From NCBI GenBank assembly GCA_023404345.1, contig JAEYCB010000028.1, positions 1 through 21,883 of the forward strand: a DNA stretch of 21,883 nt, read 5' to 3'. The position numbers and the translations under genes are program-made. The number at the start of each line of letters is the position of its first letter. The stretch's first letter is position 1. The notes beneath the pieces are model-generated. The model worked only from the letters and a program-made list of their open reading frames with translations. It did no database searches and was not told the origin of the DNA. Source of the stretch: Bacillota bacterium (lineage in GTDB: Bacteria > Bacillota > Clostridia > Christensenellales > Aristaeellaceae). Shown here in pieces: positions 1-8,266 of this stretch.

Positions 1-1
1 A

Positions 2-73
2 TGGGGCAACAAGAAGTACATGAACATGAAGCACTTGGAGGCGGCTCTGGAAGACGTCTCTATTGCTGGCTGA
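2..73 (+). CDS. C-terminal end of an unidentified protein (partial)
   Basis: An open frame enters from the left edge and ends at a TGA at 71-73, giving about 23 residues beginning WGNKKYMNMKHLEAALE. The codons (AAC, AAG, GAG, CTG, GAC, GTC) match the style of the genes further right, and the peptide reads as an amphipathic helix, as a protein end might. The fragment is too short to identify a family. An overlapping frame starting at base 1 also stays open to 120 but its peptide looks random, so I prefer this one. Transcription would be rightward, towards the antiporter operon that comes from the other side. Confidence 0.4.
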   Translation, partial: WGNKKYMNMKHLEAALEDVSIAG

Positions 74-116
74 CCTCATTCAGCCGGAGTCTGCAAACCG
101 ATTTTGCGCATAACTC

Positions 117-144
117 TTGACAGTACCCATGCCGTTCGTATAAA
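117..144 (+). promoter_or_regulatory. Strong sigma-A type promoter
   Basis: A perfect -35 box TTGACA (117-122) and a -10 box TATAAA (139-144) are separated by 16 bases. The start would be near 151. No convincing reading frame follows. Hairpins with T tracts lie within about 100 bases, so the product, if any, would be a short RNA. Confidence 0.5.
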
Positions 145-150
145 AAGCGA

Positions 151-198
151 TATTACTTTCTTATTCTTCCCGAACTTTCGGCGGGCGCTTTTTTGTGC
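151..198 (+). ncRNA. Possible short RNA between promoter and terminator
   Basis: The stretch after the promoter at 117-144 has no ribosome binding site with an ORF. It ends in a small GC hairpin (CCGAA/TTCGG, about 170-181) followed by CGGGCGC and six Ts (190-195). This could be a roughly 45-base transcript, or a longer one ending at the 211-246 hairpin. It could also simply be the terminator of the gene ending at 73. Inference only; no known RNA family was recognised. Confidence 0.2.
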
Positions 199-200
199 GC

Positions 201-246
201 TCAAACCAAAAACCGGCCCGGCGGCAGAAAAGCCGCCGGGCCGGTT
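201..246 (-). terminator. Intrinsic terminator of the antiporter operon
   Basis: A perfect 15-base inverted repeat (211-225 with 232-246, loop of six bases) lies 13 bases past the stop of the last operon gene. Read on the minus strand the stem is followed by a T-rich tail (TTTTTGGTTTG, counting the last stem bases). The symmetric stem might also stop + strand transcripts. Confidence 0.9.
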
Positions 247-259
247 GCGTTATTTTCCG

Positions 260-2395
260 TTACAGCCACAGCAGGTAGGCCAGCGTGGCGAACAGTCCCA
301 GACAGAACATGAGCAGGCCGAAGCTGATGGAGCGGGTGAGGCGCTTGAACTGGAGGCCGGCCTCCTCCATCGCGGCGGCGAACACGCTCTCGTAACGGGT
401 GCAGCTGGAACGTTTCAAATGGAATAGGCGAGTGATGAACACGCTTGTACCGTCGCAGAAGCGTCCGAACGCATAGGTGAAGCGGTTGCCCACCGGCACG
501 GGCTGACGCGGGGACAGCGGCGGCAGGAAGATGCGCCGGATGCCCAGGATCAAGCCGTCGCACAGGCCGTCTGCCAAACGGGCCAGAAGACCGCCCGTGG
601 CACGCAGGGCGATGATCACCCCATCCATCAGCCGGTCCAGTACCAGCGCTATACCGTAACCCACAGCAATCAACAGCCTGAGCACCGGACGGTAGATCAG
701 GTCCTCAAGGTCCAGCCACTTGGGCCAGCGATCGGGGTAGGAGCGGGAGCCCTTCTTCTCCTTGCTCATGATAAACTGCCAGTTGAGCGCATAGAGCACC
801 GCGCCGATGACGATGGACTTGGCCGCGCCCAGCAGGTTTTCGCCGCTGAAGTAGGCAATGGGCATGTGTGCAGGCGGGGCGGCATTAAAGAACGGCCGGG
901 CCAGTTCACCGATGCCACTCATCAGCACGCCGGGCAGCAGACCCAGCACGGGAATGATGGCAGCGCACAAGCCTAACGCGATGCCAGAGGGTGCGGAGAG
1001 GTATTTGCGCATGCCGTCGTACTCGGCCTGGCGCGTGGGGTTCTTCTGCCAGAACAGGCACAGGTAGAGCTTGAACATATAGCACAGCGTCATGCCGCCG
1101 GAGATGATGAACACCCATTCCGCGATCTGATAGGGCAGCGCGCCCTCGCCCAGCGCGGTCAGCTCGTGGATGTATTCCAGCAGGCCCTCATGCAGAAGGG
1201 ACTTGCTGGCGTAGCCGCTGAAGCCCGGAATACCAGCGATGCCAAGCATCCCCATCAGGAAGCAGAAGTGCAGCAGCGGTTTTTTGCACCCGAAGCCGCG
1301 GACCTCGTTGAGGCTCAGCGCGTGCGCGTTCATGGCCACAACGCCCGCGCACAGGAACAGCACCAGCTTGAACAGCGAGTGGTTGACCATGTGCTGGATG
1401 GTGCCATAGGCCGCCAGCCCGTTTTCGCCTGCGCACAACCCCTGCAGGCCCACGCCCACCATGATGAAGCCGATCTGACTGAGCGACGAGCAGGCCAAGG
1501 TGCGCTTTAGGTTGGTTGAGAAGATGGCCAGCAGCGCGCCCAGGAACATGGTGATCACGCCCAGGCGGAAGATCAGGTCGCCGAAGGCCGCGCAGCCGCG
1601 CATCAGGTAGCAGGTAAGCACCAGCATGCCAAAGACGCCGGCTTTGGTAAGCATACCGGAGAGCAGCGCACTCGCGGGCGCGGGAGCCACCGGGTGCGCC
1701 TTGGGCAGCCAGATGTGCAGCGGGAAAGCGCCGGCCTTGGCCCCGAAGCCGAAGAGGATCAGCACCGCGGGCAGCCACAGCGCGTCAAAGCCATAGGCGG
1801 TGACAAAAGCGGGCAAGGAAGAGAAGGGCAGCGTCGCCATGCGGGCGGGCAGCAGGAAGATGCCCATGAGCATGACCAGGCCGCCGATGACGGCGATGTA
1901 GAGGTACGTCTGAGCCGCACGCATAGCCTCTGGGGTTTCTTCGTGCGCCACCCAGGGGTAGCTGGCCAAGGACATGATCTCGAAGAACAGGAAGGCCGTG
2001 TAGAGCGAATCGCTCAAAAACAGGCCCACTGTCGCGCCCAGCGTCATCAGGGTGAAGAAGGCGTAGCGGCCCGTCGCGTGATCATGCCGCAGATAGTCGC
2101 GACTGAACAGCGACGTAACCAGCCACATCACCGAAGCGATCATCGCGTACAGCGCACGGAAACCGTCCGCCCGCATGCGGATGCCCATGCCCAGGAAGCC
2201 TTCCCAGGTGAGCCGCAGCGCGTTTCCGCCCGCGGCCAGCGCCGTGAGCCAGATCAGCGCCGCCACCTCAACCGCCGCACAGGCGATCATCACAGCGATG
2301 GCACGCTGGCCGCTCTTGCGGCCCAGCGCCCACGCCAGCGGTGCGCACAGCATGGGAACGACGGCCAGAATCAGTAAAATCAAAGAACCGTTCAT
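260..2395 (-). CDS. NuoL/MrpA-type proton antiporter subunit with C-terminal extension
   Basis: A 711-residue polytopic membrane protein of the proton-conducting antiporter family (NuoL/MrpA/HyfB group). The conserved channel residues are present: Glu139 in the FFEIMSL helix, Lys220 and His227 in GFGAKAGAFPLHIWLPKAH, and Lys251 in the LSGMLTKAG helix. After the antiporter core (to about residue 520) comes a polar segment, a long run of alternating hydrophobic and charged residues (about 550-620), and a final membrane helix at the extreme C-terminus. This resembles the lateral-helix arrangement of NuoL but lacks the MbhD/MbhE-like tail of true MrpA. The ATG at 2395 is preferred over the GTG at 2401 because AAGGAGG lies seven bases before it. 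It is the last gene of the operon, followed by a terminator. Inferred role: ion translocation coupled to the other antiporter modules. Confidence 0.9.
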   Translation of the reverse strand: MNGSLILLILAVVPMLCAPLAWALGRKSGQRAIAVMIACAAVEVAALIWLTALAAGGNALRLTWEGFLGMGIRMRADGFRALYAMIASVMWLVTSLFSRDYLRHDHATGRYAFFTLMTLGATVGLFLSDSLYTAFLFFEIMSLASYPWVAHEETPEAMRAAQTYLYIAVIGGLVMLMGIFLLPARMATLPFSSLPAFVTAYGFDALWLPAVLILFGFGAKAGAFPLHIWLPKAHPVAPAPASALLSGMLTKAGVFGMLVLTCYLMRGCAAFGDLIFRLGVITMFLGALLAIFSTNLKRTLACSSLSQIGFIMVGVGLQGLCAGENGLAAYGTIQHMVNHSLFKLVLFLCAGVVAMNAHALSLNEVRGFGCKKPLLHFCFLMGMLGIAGIPGFSGYASKSLLHEGLLEYIHELTALGEGALPYQIAEWVFIISGGMTLCYMFKLYLCLFWQKNPTRQAEYDGMRKYLSAPSGIALGLCAAIIPVLGLLPGVLMSGIGELARPFFNAAPPAHMPIAYFSGENLLGAAKSIVIGAVLYALNWQFIMSKEKKGSRSYPDRWPKWLDLEDLIYRPVLRLLIAVGYGIALVLDRLMDGVIIALRATGGLLARLADGLCDGLILGIRRIFLPPLSPRQPVPVGNRFTYAFGRFCDGTSVFITRLFHLKRSSCTRYESVFAAAMEEAGLQFKRLTRSISFGLLMFCLGLFATLAYLLWL

Positions 2396-2407
2396 ACCCA
2401 CACCTCC

Positions 2408-3862
2408 TTACAATAGCCCCGCCGCCACCTGGCCCAGATACCCGGCCAGCGGCGCGGAGGCAAACACCAGAATCAGCATGACGATCACCAGCAGAATCAG
2501 CGGCAGCTGCATACGCCAGCCGGGGTCCAGCCGCTTGCCCTCAAGCCCCGAATCCGGGCTGAGCGGAAGCGCGTAGGCCGACACCGCGGGCGCGAGCATG
2601 TAGATGGAGGTGAGCACCGCCGAGAGGATCAGCACCACGACGGCCACAATGCCCAGCACGCCGCAGTCCAGCGCGGCCGTGGCCAGCGCCCACTTGCTCT
2701 GGAAGCCCACAAAGGGCGGGATGCCCACCAGCTCGATGCCGCAGAACAGGAACACCGCCATGGTGAAGGGCATCACGCGGCTCATGCCGCGCATCTCCCC
2801 GACATAGCTCTTGCCGGTACGGATCATCATCGCGCCCACGCAGCTGAACAGGCAGATCTTCATGATGGCGTGATACACCATGTGAAGCAGGCCGCCCTGC
2901 AAGCCTTCGGGGGTGAGCAGCAGCGCGCCCAGGAGGACGTAGCTGAGATTACTCATGGTGGAGTAGGCCAGCCGGCGCTTCATATGCCGCTCGCGAACAG
3001 CCATGGCGCTGCCGAACACGATGCTGAACATCGCAATGATCAGACAGACCGTCTGCGCCCAGGTGCCACGCATCAGATCCGGGCTGAAGCAGTAGTGGCT
3101 GAGGCGAATGACCGCGAAGGCGCCCGCTTTGACGACCGCCACCGCGTGCAGCAGGGCCGTGACCGGCGTGGGTGCCACGCTCGCCGCGGGCAGCCAGTCA
3201 TGGAAGGGGAAGATGGCCGCCTTGACACCAAAGCCCAGGAAGCCCAGCACGAACATGGGAAGGAGCAGCTCCATCGGCACGCTTTTCAGCGCCGGGATAC
3301 CGCCGGCAACAAAGTTGGAGTTGCCGCTGAAGTGCATCACCGTGGCCAGTGCGAGGAACGCCATCGCCGCGCCGCCCAGCGAGTAGTAGACGTACTTGCG
3401 GCCTGCGTAGACGGCCTGCGGCTTCATGCCGTGCATGACCAGGAACAGCGTTGCCAGGGTCAGCAGCTCGTAGAAGATGTAGAGGGTCATCAGGTCCTCG
3501 GCAAAGGCGATGCCCAGCGTGACCGCGTAGCTGAGCAGGTAGAAGCCGAAGAAGTGGTTTTCCCCGCCCTCGTGCGCCATGTACTCAAAGGCGTACAGGG
3601 TGGAAAGCGGCCACAGCAGCGCAACCAACCCGCCAAAGACACGCCCCAGACCGTCGAGCTTGAAACTGATGGAAAGCAAATCGGACAGTTTCAGCAACGT
3701 GATGGGATGCGCGCCCGGCGTCAGTACGCACCACGCGACGCAGATGGAGGTGGCCAGCGTGGCGGTCATGGTCAGCACGTGGCAGGCCCGCACGTCGCGG
3801 GGCCGCCAGATGAACAGCGCGACCGCGCCCAGAACGGGCAGCAGAATGGAAATCAACAGCAT
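2408..3862 (-). CDS. MrpD/NuoN-type antiporter subunit (third D-type copy)
   Basis: A 484-residue, about 14-helix membrane protein of the proton-conducting transporter family. The signature residues are visible: Glu132 in IFYELLTL, Lys214 and His221 in GFGVKAAIFPFHDWLP, and Lys245 in HAVAVVKAG. The family moves protons or Na+ through half-channels joined by these residues. It sits 12 bases upstream of the NuoL-like gene and 19 bases downstream of the preceding D-type gene, so it is co-transcribed. Only a weak AGAGG lies before the ATG, so translational coupling is likely. The three D-type proteins differ clearly from each other and are old paralogues, not a recent duplication. The transported ion cannot be told from sequence. 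Confidence 0.9.
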   Translation of the reverse strand: MLLISILLPVLGAVALFIWRPRDVRACHVLTMTATLATSICVAWCVLTPGAHPITLLKLSDLLSISFKLDGLGRVFGGLVALLWPLSTLYAFEYMAHEGGENHFFGFYLLSYAVTLGIAFAEDLMTLYIFYELLTLATLFLVMHGMKPQAVYAGRKYVYYSLGGAAMAFLALATVMHFSGNSNFVAGGIPALKSVPMELLLPMFVLGFLGFGVKAAIFPFHDWLPAASVAPTPVTALLHAVAVVKAGAFAVIRLSHYCFSPDLMRGTWAQTVCLIIAMFSIVFGSAMAVRERHMKRRLAYSTMSNLSYVLLGALLLTPEGLQGGLLHMVYHAIMKICLFSCVGAMMIRTGKSYVGEMRGMSRVMPFTMAVFLFCGIELVGIPPFVGFQSKWALATAALDCGVLGIVAVVVLILSAVLTSIYMLAPAVSAYALPLSPDSGLEGKRLDPGWRMQLPLILLVIVMLILVFASAPLAGYLGQVAAGLL

Positions 3863-3881
3863 ATCTCGGCCCGCCTCTCTT

Positions 3882-5363
3882 TTACAGCACAGACGCCGCG
3901 ACGGCGCTCACAGCGGTTTCTACCAGCGAAGGACACAGACCCAGAATCAGCGTCAGCGCTGCCAGCACCACCAGCGGCCAGAGCATGGAGGCTTTCAGCT
4001 CGCAGGGGGAGGTCTCCAGCGCCGCCTCGCCACTTGCGTGACCGGGGAAGAAACCATTGATGCTCACCGGCAGCAGATAGCCCGCCGTGAGCAGCGCAGA
4101 TACCAGCAGCACCACCGGGCCAAGCCAGCTGAAGGTGGCCACGCCGCTCGCCATGGCGCCCTGCGCCAGCTCCCACTTGCTGAAGAAGCCGCACAGCGGG
4201 GGCACACCCACCAGACTTACGCCCGCGAGGGTAAAGCACCACAGAGTGGCCGGCATGCGCTTGCCGATGCCGCGCAGATCGCGCACATCGGTCAGGCCGG
4301 TCTTGAGGATGATGCCGCCGGCACAGAGGAAGAGGAGGTTCTTCATGATGGAGTGGAAGTACACGTGCAGCATCGCGCCTTGGAAGGCCGTCTCGTTGAG
4401 CATGAACAGACCGAAAAGGACATAGCTGACCTGCGACACGCTGGAATAGGCCAGGCGCTTCTTGAGCACCGTTACCTTGAGGGCCATCATCGAGCCCATG
4501 AACACCGTGATCAGCGCCAGCATGATCAGCGCCGTCTGTACCCAGGTGCCGCGCAGGAAATCCGCGCCAGTCACATAGAAGATCACGCGGATGATGCACA
4601 GAACACCCGCCTTGGTAATCACGCCGCTGAGCACCGCGCTGGCCGGAGCCGGAGCGATGGGATGGGCCGTGGGCAGCCAGCCGTGCATGGGGAACATACC
4701 AGCCTTGGTGCCAAAGCCGATCACCGTAATGAGCAGCACCCACAGAAGCAGCGGACCCTGCGCGGCCACCGCGTCAGCCGAGAGCGTGCCGCCGGCGACG
4801 AACAGCGGGGTTTCCGCATTGGCGGTGAAGAAGAAGATACCCAGCAGACCCATCATCGCGCCCGCGATGGAGTACAGCAGGTACTTCATGCCCGCCGCCA
4901 CGGCCTCTTTGGTCAGGCTGTGCAGAACCAGCGCCACAGACAGGAGGGTCATCAGCTCGAAGCACAGGTACATCGTCACCAGCGTGCCCGCGAAGCACAG
5001 CCCCAGAAGCGCGCTCAGGGTCAGCAGGTAAAAGGTATAAAAGCGCCGCTGCGCGCCCTCGTGGGCCATGTAGCCGAAGCTGAACGCGCCGGAGAGCAGC
5101 CACATACCGCTCATCAGGAGACTGAACAGCCGCGACAGCCCGTCCGAGGCGGCCACCACCGGAAGATCCTGGGAGATGGTAAACAGGGTCACGCTTCCAT
5201 CACCCGTCAGGCACAGAGCGATGGTGAGCAGAAAGCTCGCTACAAGCGAAACCAGCACGAAGCGGTCACGCGCCTTGTCCGGCCTGACCGCGGGCAGAAA
5301 CCAGCACAGAAGCGCGCACAGCGCGGGGAACAACGGGGTCAAAATCAACAGGACCGCCTGCAT
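3882..5363 (-). CDS. MrpD/NuoM-type antiporter subunit (second D-type copy)
   Basis: A 493-residue antiporter-like membrane subunit. Conserved residues: Glu136 in LCFELMTL, Lys220 and His227 in GFGTKAGMFPMHGWLPTAH, and Lys251 in SGVITKAG. This segment (IAPAPASAVLSG) resembles that of the NuoL-like protein more than that of its neighbour at 2408-3862. The ATG at 5363 was chosen over an in-frame TTG at 5384: GGAGG lies eight bases before the ATG, and starting there avoids overlap with the previous gene, leaving a 13-base gap. It is expected to form one of the antiporter modules in the membrane arm of the complex. Confidence 0.9.
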   Translation of the reverse strand: MQAVLLILTPLFPALCALLCWFLPAVRPDKARDRFVLVSLVASFLLTIALCLTGDGSVTLFTISQDLPVVAASDGLSRLFSLLMSGMWLLSGAFSFGYMAHEGAQRRFYTFYLLTLSALLGLCFAGTLVTMYLCFELMTLLSVALVLHSLTKEAVAAGMKYLLYSIAGAMMGLLGIFFFTANAETPLFVAGGTLSADAVAAQGPLLLWVLLITVIGFGTKAGMFPMHGWLPTAHPIAPAPASAVLSGVITKAGVLCIIRVIFYVTGADFLRGTWVQTALIMLALITVFMGSMMALKVTVLKKRLAYSSVSQVSYVLFGLFMLNETAFQGAMLHVYFHSIMKNLLFLCAGGIILKTGLTDVRDLRGIGKRMPATLWCFTLAGVSLVGVPPLCGFFSKWELAQGAMASGVATFSWLGPVVLLVSALLTAGYLLPVSINGFFPGHASGEAALETSPCELKASMLWPLVVLAALTLILGLCPSLVETAVSAVAASVL

Positions 5364-5376
5364 CTTGACATCCTCC

Positions 5377-6870
5377 TCACTCAAACATCATAAGGCCATT
5401 GGTGATGGCCGTGACAATCGGCTGCGCCATCAGGCCCACCAGCAGGTTCAGCACCACAAAGCCCCACATGGCCGCGCTGGAAAGCGGGCTGCGCTCCGGA
5501 GCGGGGGCCTGGAAGCCGTCACGCGGCGGACGGTAGAGCGTGATAACGGTCTTCATGAAGTACAGCACGTTGAGCAGCGTGCTTACCGCCAGCGCGGCTA
5601 GCAGCACCCACATGTGCAAGCCGCCCCGGTAGAGCGCGGCGTTGCTCAGGTACAGCTTGCTGATGAAGCCGCCCAGCACCGGGATGCCCACCAGGCTCAT
5701 GGCCGCCACGCTGAAGCATACGCCCGCGGCGGGGTTGCGGAAGCCCGCCCCCCGCAGGTCGGAGAAGCGCTTGCTGTTGCCCGATGCGTCGGCCAGGCCG
5801 GAGGAGGAAATGAACAATGCGCTCTTGGCGCATGCATGCATGAGCATGTGGTAGATCGCTGCCACAAAGCCCATACCCGTGCCCAGGCCCAATCCGGCGT
5901 AAATGTAGCCGATCTGCGCCACGGAGCTGAAGGCCACCATGCGCCTGAGGTCATGGCTGAAAATGGCATCCACACTGCCAATGATCATGCCCACGATACC
6001 AAAGACGAACATCAGGTCCATCACATGGCTGCTGGTGACCAGCCCCATGCCGATGACGCGGTAGAAGATCTTGATGAGCAGGAAGATATAGGCCTTGCTC
6101 ACGATGCTGGAGAGCACTGCGCTGGCCGTGGGCGTGGAGTACCCGTAGGCGTCCGGCAGCCAGGTATGGAAGGGATACAGGGCGCTTTTGATGCCCAGGC
6201 CCACGAAAAACAGGCCCATGATGACGGTGATGGGCGTTGTGTATTCGCCCGAGGCGGAGAGCTCCACCAGCGAGTCATGGATGTTTTCCATGAGCAGGTG
6301 GCCGGTGAGGTTGTAGGTGATAGTGATGGCAATCAGCGTAAGACCGGAGCCAAGGAGGCTCATGATCATGTAGCGCATGGCCGAGACCATCGTGCGTCCG
6401 TTCTGACGCGACATGATGAGCGCGCAGGCCGTGAGCGTCATGATTTCGATAAAGACATAGGCGGTGAAAAGGTCATTGGTGTAGAGCATGCTCATCATGG
6501 CGGCCAGCACCAGATCCAGCATGACGCAAACGATGTTGACCTTCTTATGGTCCACCTGCTCGGTGAGCTTGCGCATGCCGCCCAGGACACTGAGCAGCAT
6601 GATCAGGCTAAAGACCACCGCAAGGGTGGATTCCAGCACGCCTGCGCGAAGCTCGTTGCCCCAAGGAGCGGGGAAGTGACCCATCCAATAGACATAGCTT
6701 TCGCCGTAACCCCACATGAAAACCGTCAGCCACAGGTTGAGCGCCGCGACCACCGCGGAAAGCCCCGCTGTGACCCACTTGGCCACGCGCCCCGGCAGCA
6801 TGGCGCTGAAGATGCCCGACACCATGCACAGCATGATGGAGAAGAAGGGGACGTTCTGTACAAATTGCAT
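5377..6870 (-). CDS. mrpD: MrpD/MbhH-type antiporter subunit (first D-type copy)
   Basis: A 497-residue membrane protein. Among the operon's antiporter subunits it occupies the position of MrpD/MbhH, directly after MrpC. The channel residues are Glu142 in VFIEIMTLTA, Lys228 and His235 in GLGIKSALYPFHTWLPDAYG, and Lys259 in LSSIVSKAYIF. The change from KAG to KAY and the YGYSTPTAS segment are typical of MrpD/MbhH proteins and set it apart from the two following copies. A GAGAGGA ribosome binding site lies about ten bases before the ATG. Only one base separates it from the preceding mrpC-like stop codon. Known MrpD subunits are essential for Na+/H+ exchange in Mrp complexes. Confidence 0.92.
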   Translation of the reverse strand: MQFVQNVPFFSIMLCMVSGIFSAMLPGRVAKWVTAGLSAVVAALNLWLTVFMWGYGESYVYWMGHFPAPWGNELRAGVLESTLAVVFSLIMLLSVLGGMRKLTEQVDHKKVNIVCVMLDLVLAAMMSMLYTNDLFTAYVFIEIMTLTACALIMSRQNGRTMVSAMRYMIMSLLGSGLTLIAITITYNLTGHLLMENIHDSLVELSASGEYTTPITVIMGLFFVGLGIKSALYPFHTWLPDAYGYSTPTASAVLSSIVSKAYIFLLIKIFYRVIGMGLVTSSHVMDLMFVFGIVGMIIGSVDAIFSHDLRRMVAFSSVAQIGYIYAGLGLGTGMGFVAAIYHMLMHACAKSALFISSSGLADASGNSKRFSDLRGAGFRNPAAGVCFSVAAMSLVGIPVLGGFISKLYLSNAALYRGGLHMWVLLAALAVSTLLNVLYFMKTVITLYRPPRDGFQAPAPERSPLSSAAMWGFVVLNLLVGLMAQPIVTAITNGLMMFE

Positions 6871-6871
6871 A

Positions 6872-7246
6872 TCAGTCGTCCTCTCCCTTCATCATAAGCG
6901 TGATGCGGTCAATGTCCAGCGTATGGTAGCGCCGGTAGAGGCGCACGGTGAGTGAAAGCATCAGGGCGGTCACGCTCACGCTGACCACAATGCCCGTCAG
7001 CACCAGACCCGCAGGGATGGGGTTGATGTAATACTGGGCAGAGATGATGCCATCGGTTAGGATGGGGGCGGTGCGGCCCTCAATGTAACCCACAGAGGTG
7101 AGCAGCAGATAGATGGCCGTATCCATAATATTGAAACCAATGATCTTTTTAATCAGGTTGCGCTGGAGCAAAAGCGTGGTAAAGCCGATGGCGAACAGCA
7201 GCACTGCCACGATTTCCTCCAGATGGTCCTGGATGATGGTAAGCAT
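6872..7246 (-). CDS. mrpC: MrpC/NuoK-type subunit
   Basis: A 124-residue protein with three predicted membrane helices, typical of MrpC/MnhC/MbhG and NuoK. The family's central pattern is seen as INPIPAGLVLTGIVVSVSVTAL in pieces: INPIP followed by LVLTGIVVS near residues 74-92. An earlier helix contains RNLIKKIIGFNIMDTAIYLL. A short charged tail follows (RRYHTLDIDR). It starts three bases after the preceding MrpB-type gene stops, which suggests translational coupling. Its place between MrpB and MrpD is the standard Mrp/Mbh order. Confidence 0.93.
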   Translation of the reverse strand: MLTIIQDHLEEIVAVLLFAIGFTTLLLQRNLIKKIIGFNIMDTAIYLLLTSVGYIEGRTAPILTDGIISAQYYINPIPAGLVLTGIVVSVSVTALMLSLTVRLYRRYHTLDIDRITLMMKGEDD

Positions 7247-7249
7247 CGT

Positions 7250-8266
7250 TTACATGCCCCCCTTGCGAAACAGCGTGTAAAACGCGTACATCGTACACAT
7301 GACGATCAGGCCCACGCAGATGTTCAGCGGCAGGATGAAGCCGGAGGAGAGGATGGCGCCGGGCGTGCCCAGCGGGATGCCGCTTTCGATGTGGTTGGCG
7401 CCGGTGTAGAAGGAATAGCTCTTGAGCCCGGCGTAGGTCATCAGGGCCAGGAAGGTGATCCAGCGGAAGGTGCGGTAAGTGAAGAAGCGCTCGGTCTTCT
7501 GGAAGCCAAAGGCGTTGAGGTAGAGGATCAGGCCCGCGCCCATCACCGCGCCGCCGCTGAAGCCGCCGCCGGGGCTCAGGTGGCCGTTTAAGACGATGTA
7601 CATGCCATAGAGCAGGATCACCGGCACCAGAATCTTGGCGGCCAGCTGGAGGATGGCGTCGTTTTTAGGCTCGTGGTGACGGTCGTCCCACTCGGCTTCC
7701 AGCATGGCGGCCGTGGGCTTTTCGCCCGGCGCGTGGTCGCCCAGCTTGAGCAGCAGCAGCACGCTGCATGCCGCTACAAACAGCACCGTCGATTCACCGA
7801 AGGTATCGAAGGCACGGTAATCCAGAATCATGCCGGCCACAAAGTTGATGGCGCCGGTTTCCTCGATACCCTTTTCAATGTAACGCTGGGAAACTTCATT
7901 ATTGTAAGGGTTGTCCGCCTCGCCAAAGGGGGGCAGGGCCACCACTGTGCTCATCAGGAAAAAAATGATGAAGCAAAGCACCAGTACCGCCGAGAGATGA
8001 TAGAACCGGTTGATGAGCTTTACGCCCTTGTGGCGCGACCATTCGTGTACACGGGCGTAGTAGGAACGCTCTTCTTCCACCAGATGGGTGCGCTGCTCAT
8101 CAGCGCGCTTTTCCTCGCTGGCGTACTCATCGGGGCTTTCTTCCCGGAGGGGCGCCTGGTCCATGCTGCATTCAATTTCGCTGTCCAAGACGCTGTCACC
8201 GCCGGTTTCCCAGTTGACAAAGCGCTCCCACAGCGAGGGGCGGGAATCATTTCTGTTCTGGGTCAT
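7250..8266 (-). CDS. MbhE-MbhF (MrpA C-terminal/MrpB) fusion subunit
   Basis: A 338-residue protein with three parts. Residues 1-88 are hydrophilic and strongly acidic/charged, presumably cytoplasmic. Residues 89-175 hold a membrane helix, the NNEVSQRYIEKGIEETGAINFV stretch (quoted in part: YIEKGIEETGAINFVAG) and LDYRAFDTFGESTV, matching MbhE or the C-terminus of MrpA. Residues 205-338 are the MnhB/MrpB domain, with LNGHLSPGGGFSGGAVMGAG and TPGAILSSGFILPLN. In canonical Mrp these two parts are in separate proteins, MrpA and MrpB. The ATG at 8266 has GGAGG nine bases upstream. An in-frame upstream start at 8347 lies wholly inside the previous gene and has no such site. The first 20 bases overlap the DUF4040 gene. 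Confidence 0.9.
   Translation of the reverse strand: MTQNRNDSRPSLWERFVNWETGGDSVLDSEIECSMDQAPLREESPDEYASEEKRADEQRTHLVEEERSYYARVHEWSRHKGVKLINRFYHLSAVLVLCFIIFFLMSTVVALPPFGEADNPYNNEVSQRYIEKGIEETGAINFVAGMILDYRAFDTFGESTVLFVAACSVLLLLKLGDHAPGEKPTAAMLEAEWDDRHHEPKNDAILQLAAKILVPVILLYGMYIVLNGHLSPGGGFSGGAVMGAGLILYLNAFGFQKTERFFTYRTFRWITFLALMTYAGLKSYSFYTGANHIESGIPLGTPGAILSSGFILPLNICVGLIVMCTMYAFYTLFRKGGM

Noticed and set aside
104..427. A 107-residue plus-strand frame after the promoter at 117
   Set aside because: It begins before the promoter, runs through the terminator hairpin and into the antisense of the NuoL-like gene, and its peptide is not protein-like.
2870..5393. Long plus-strand reading frames (396 and 604 residues) opposite the antiporter genes
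   Set aside because: They lie antisense to clearly conserved membrane proteins, are extremely rich in Gln, Arg and His as expected for reverse complements of GC-rich membrane genes, and lack ribosome binding sites.
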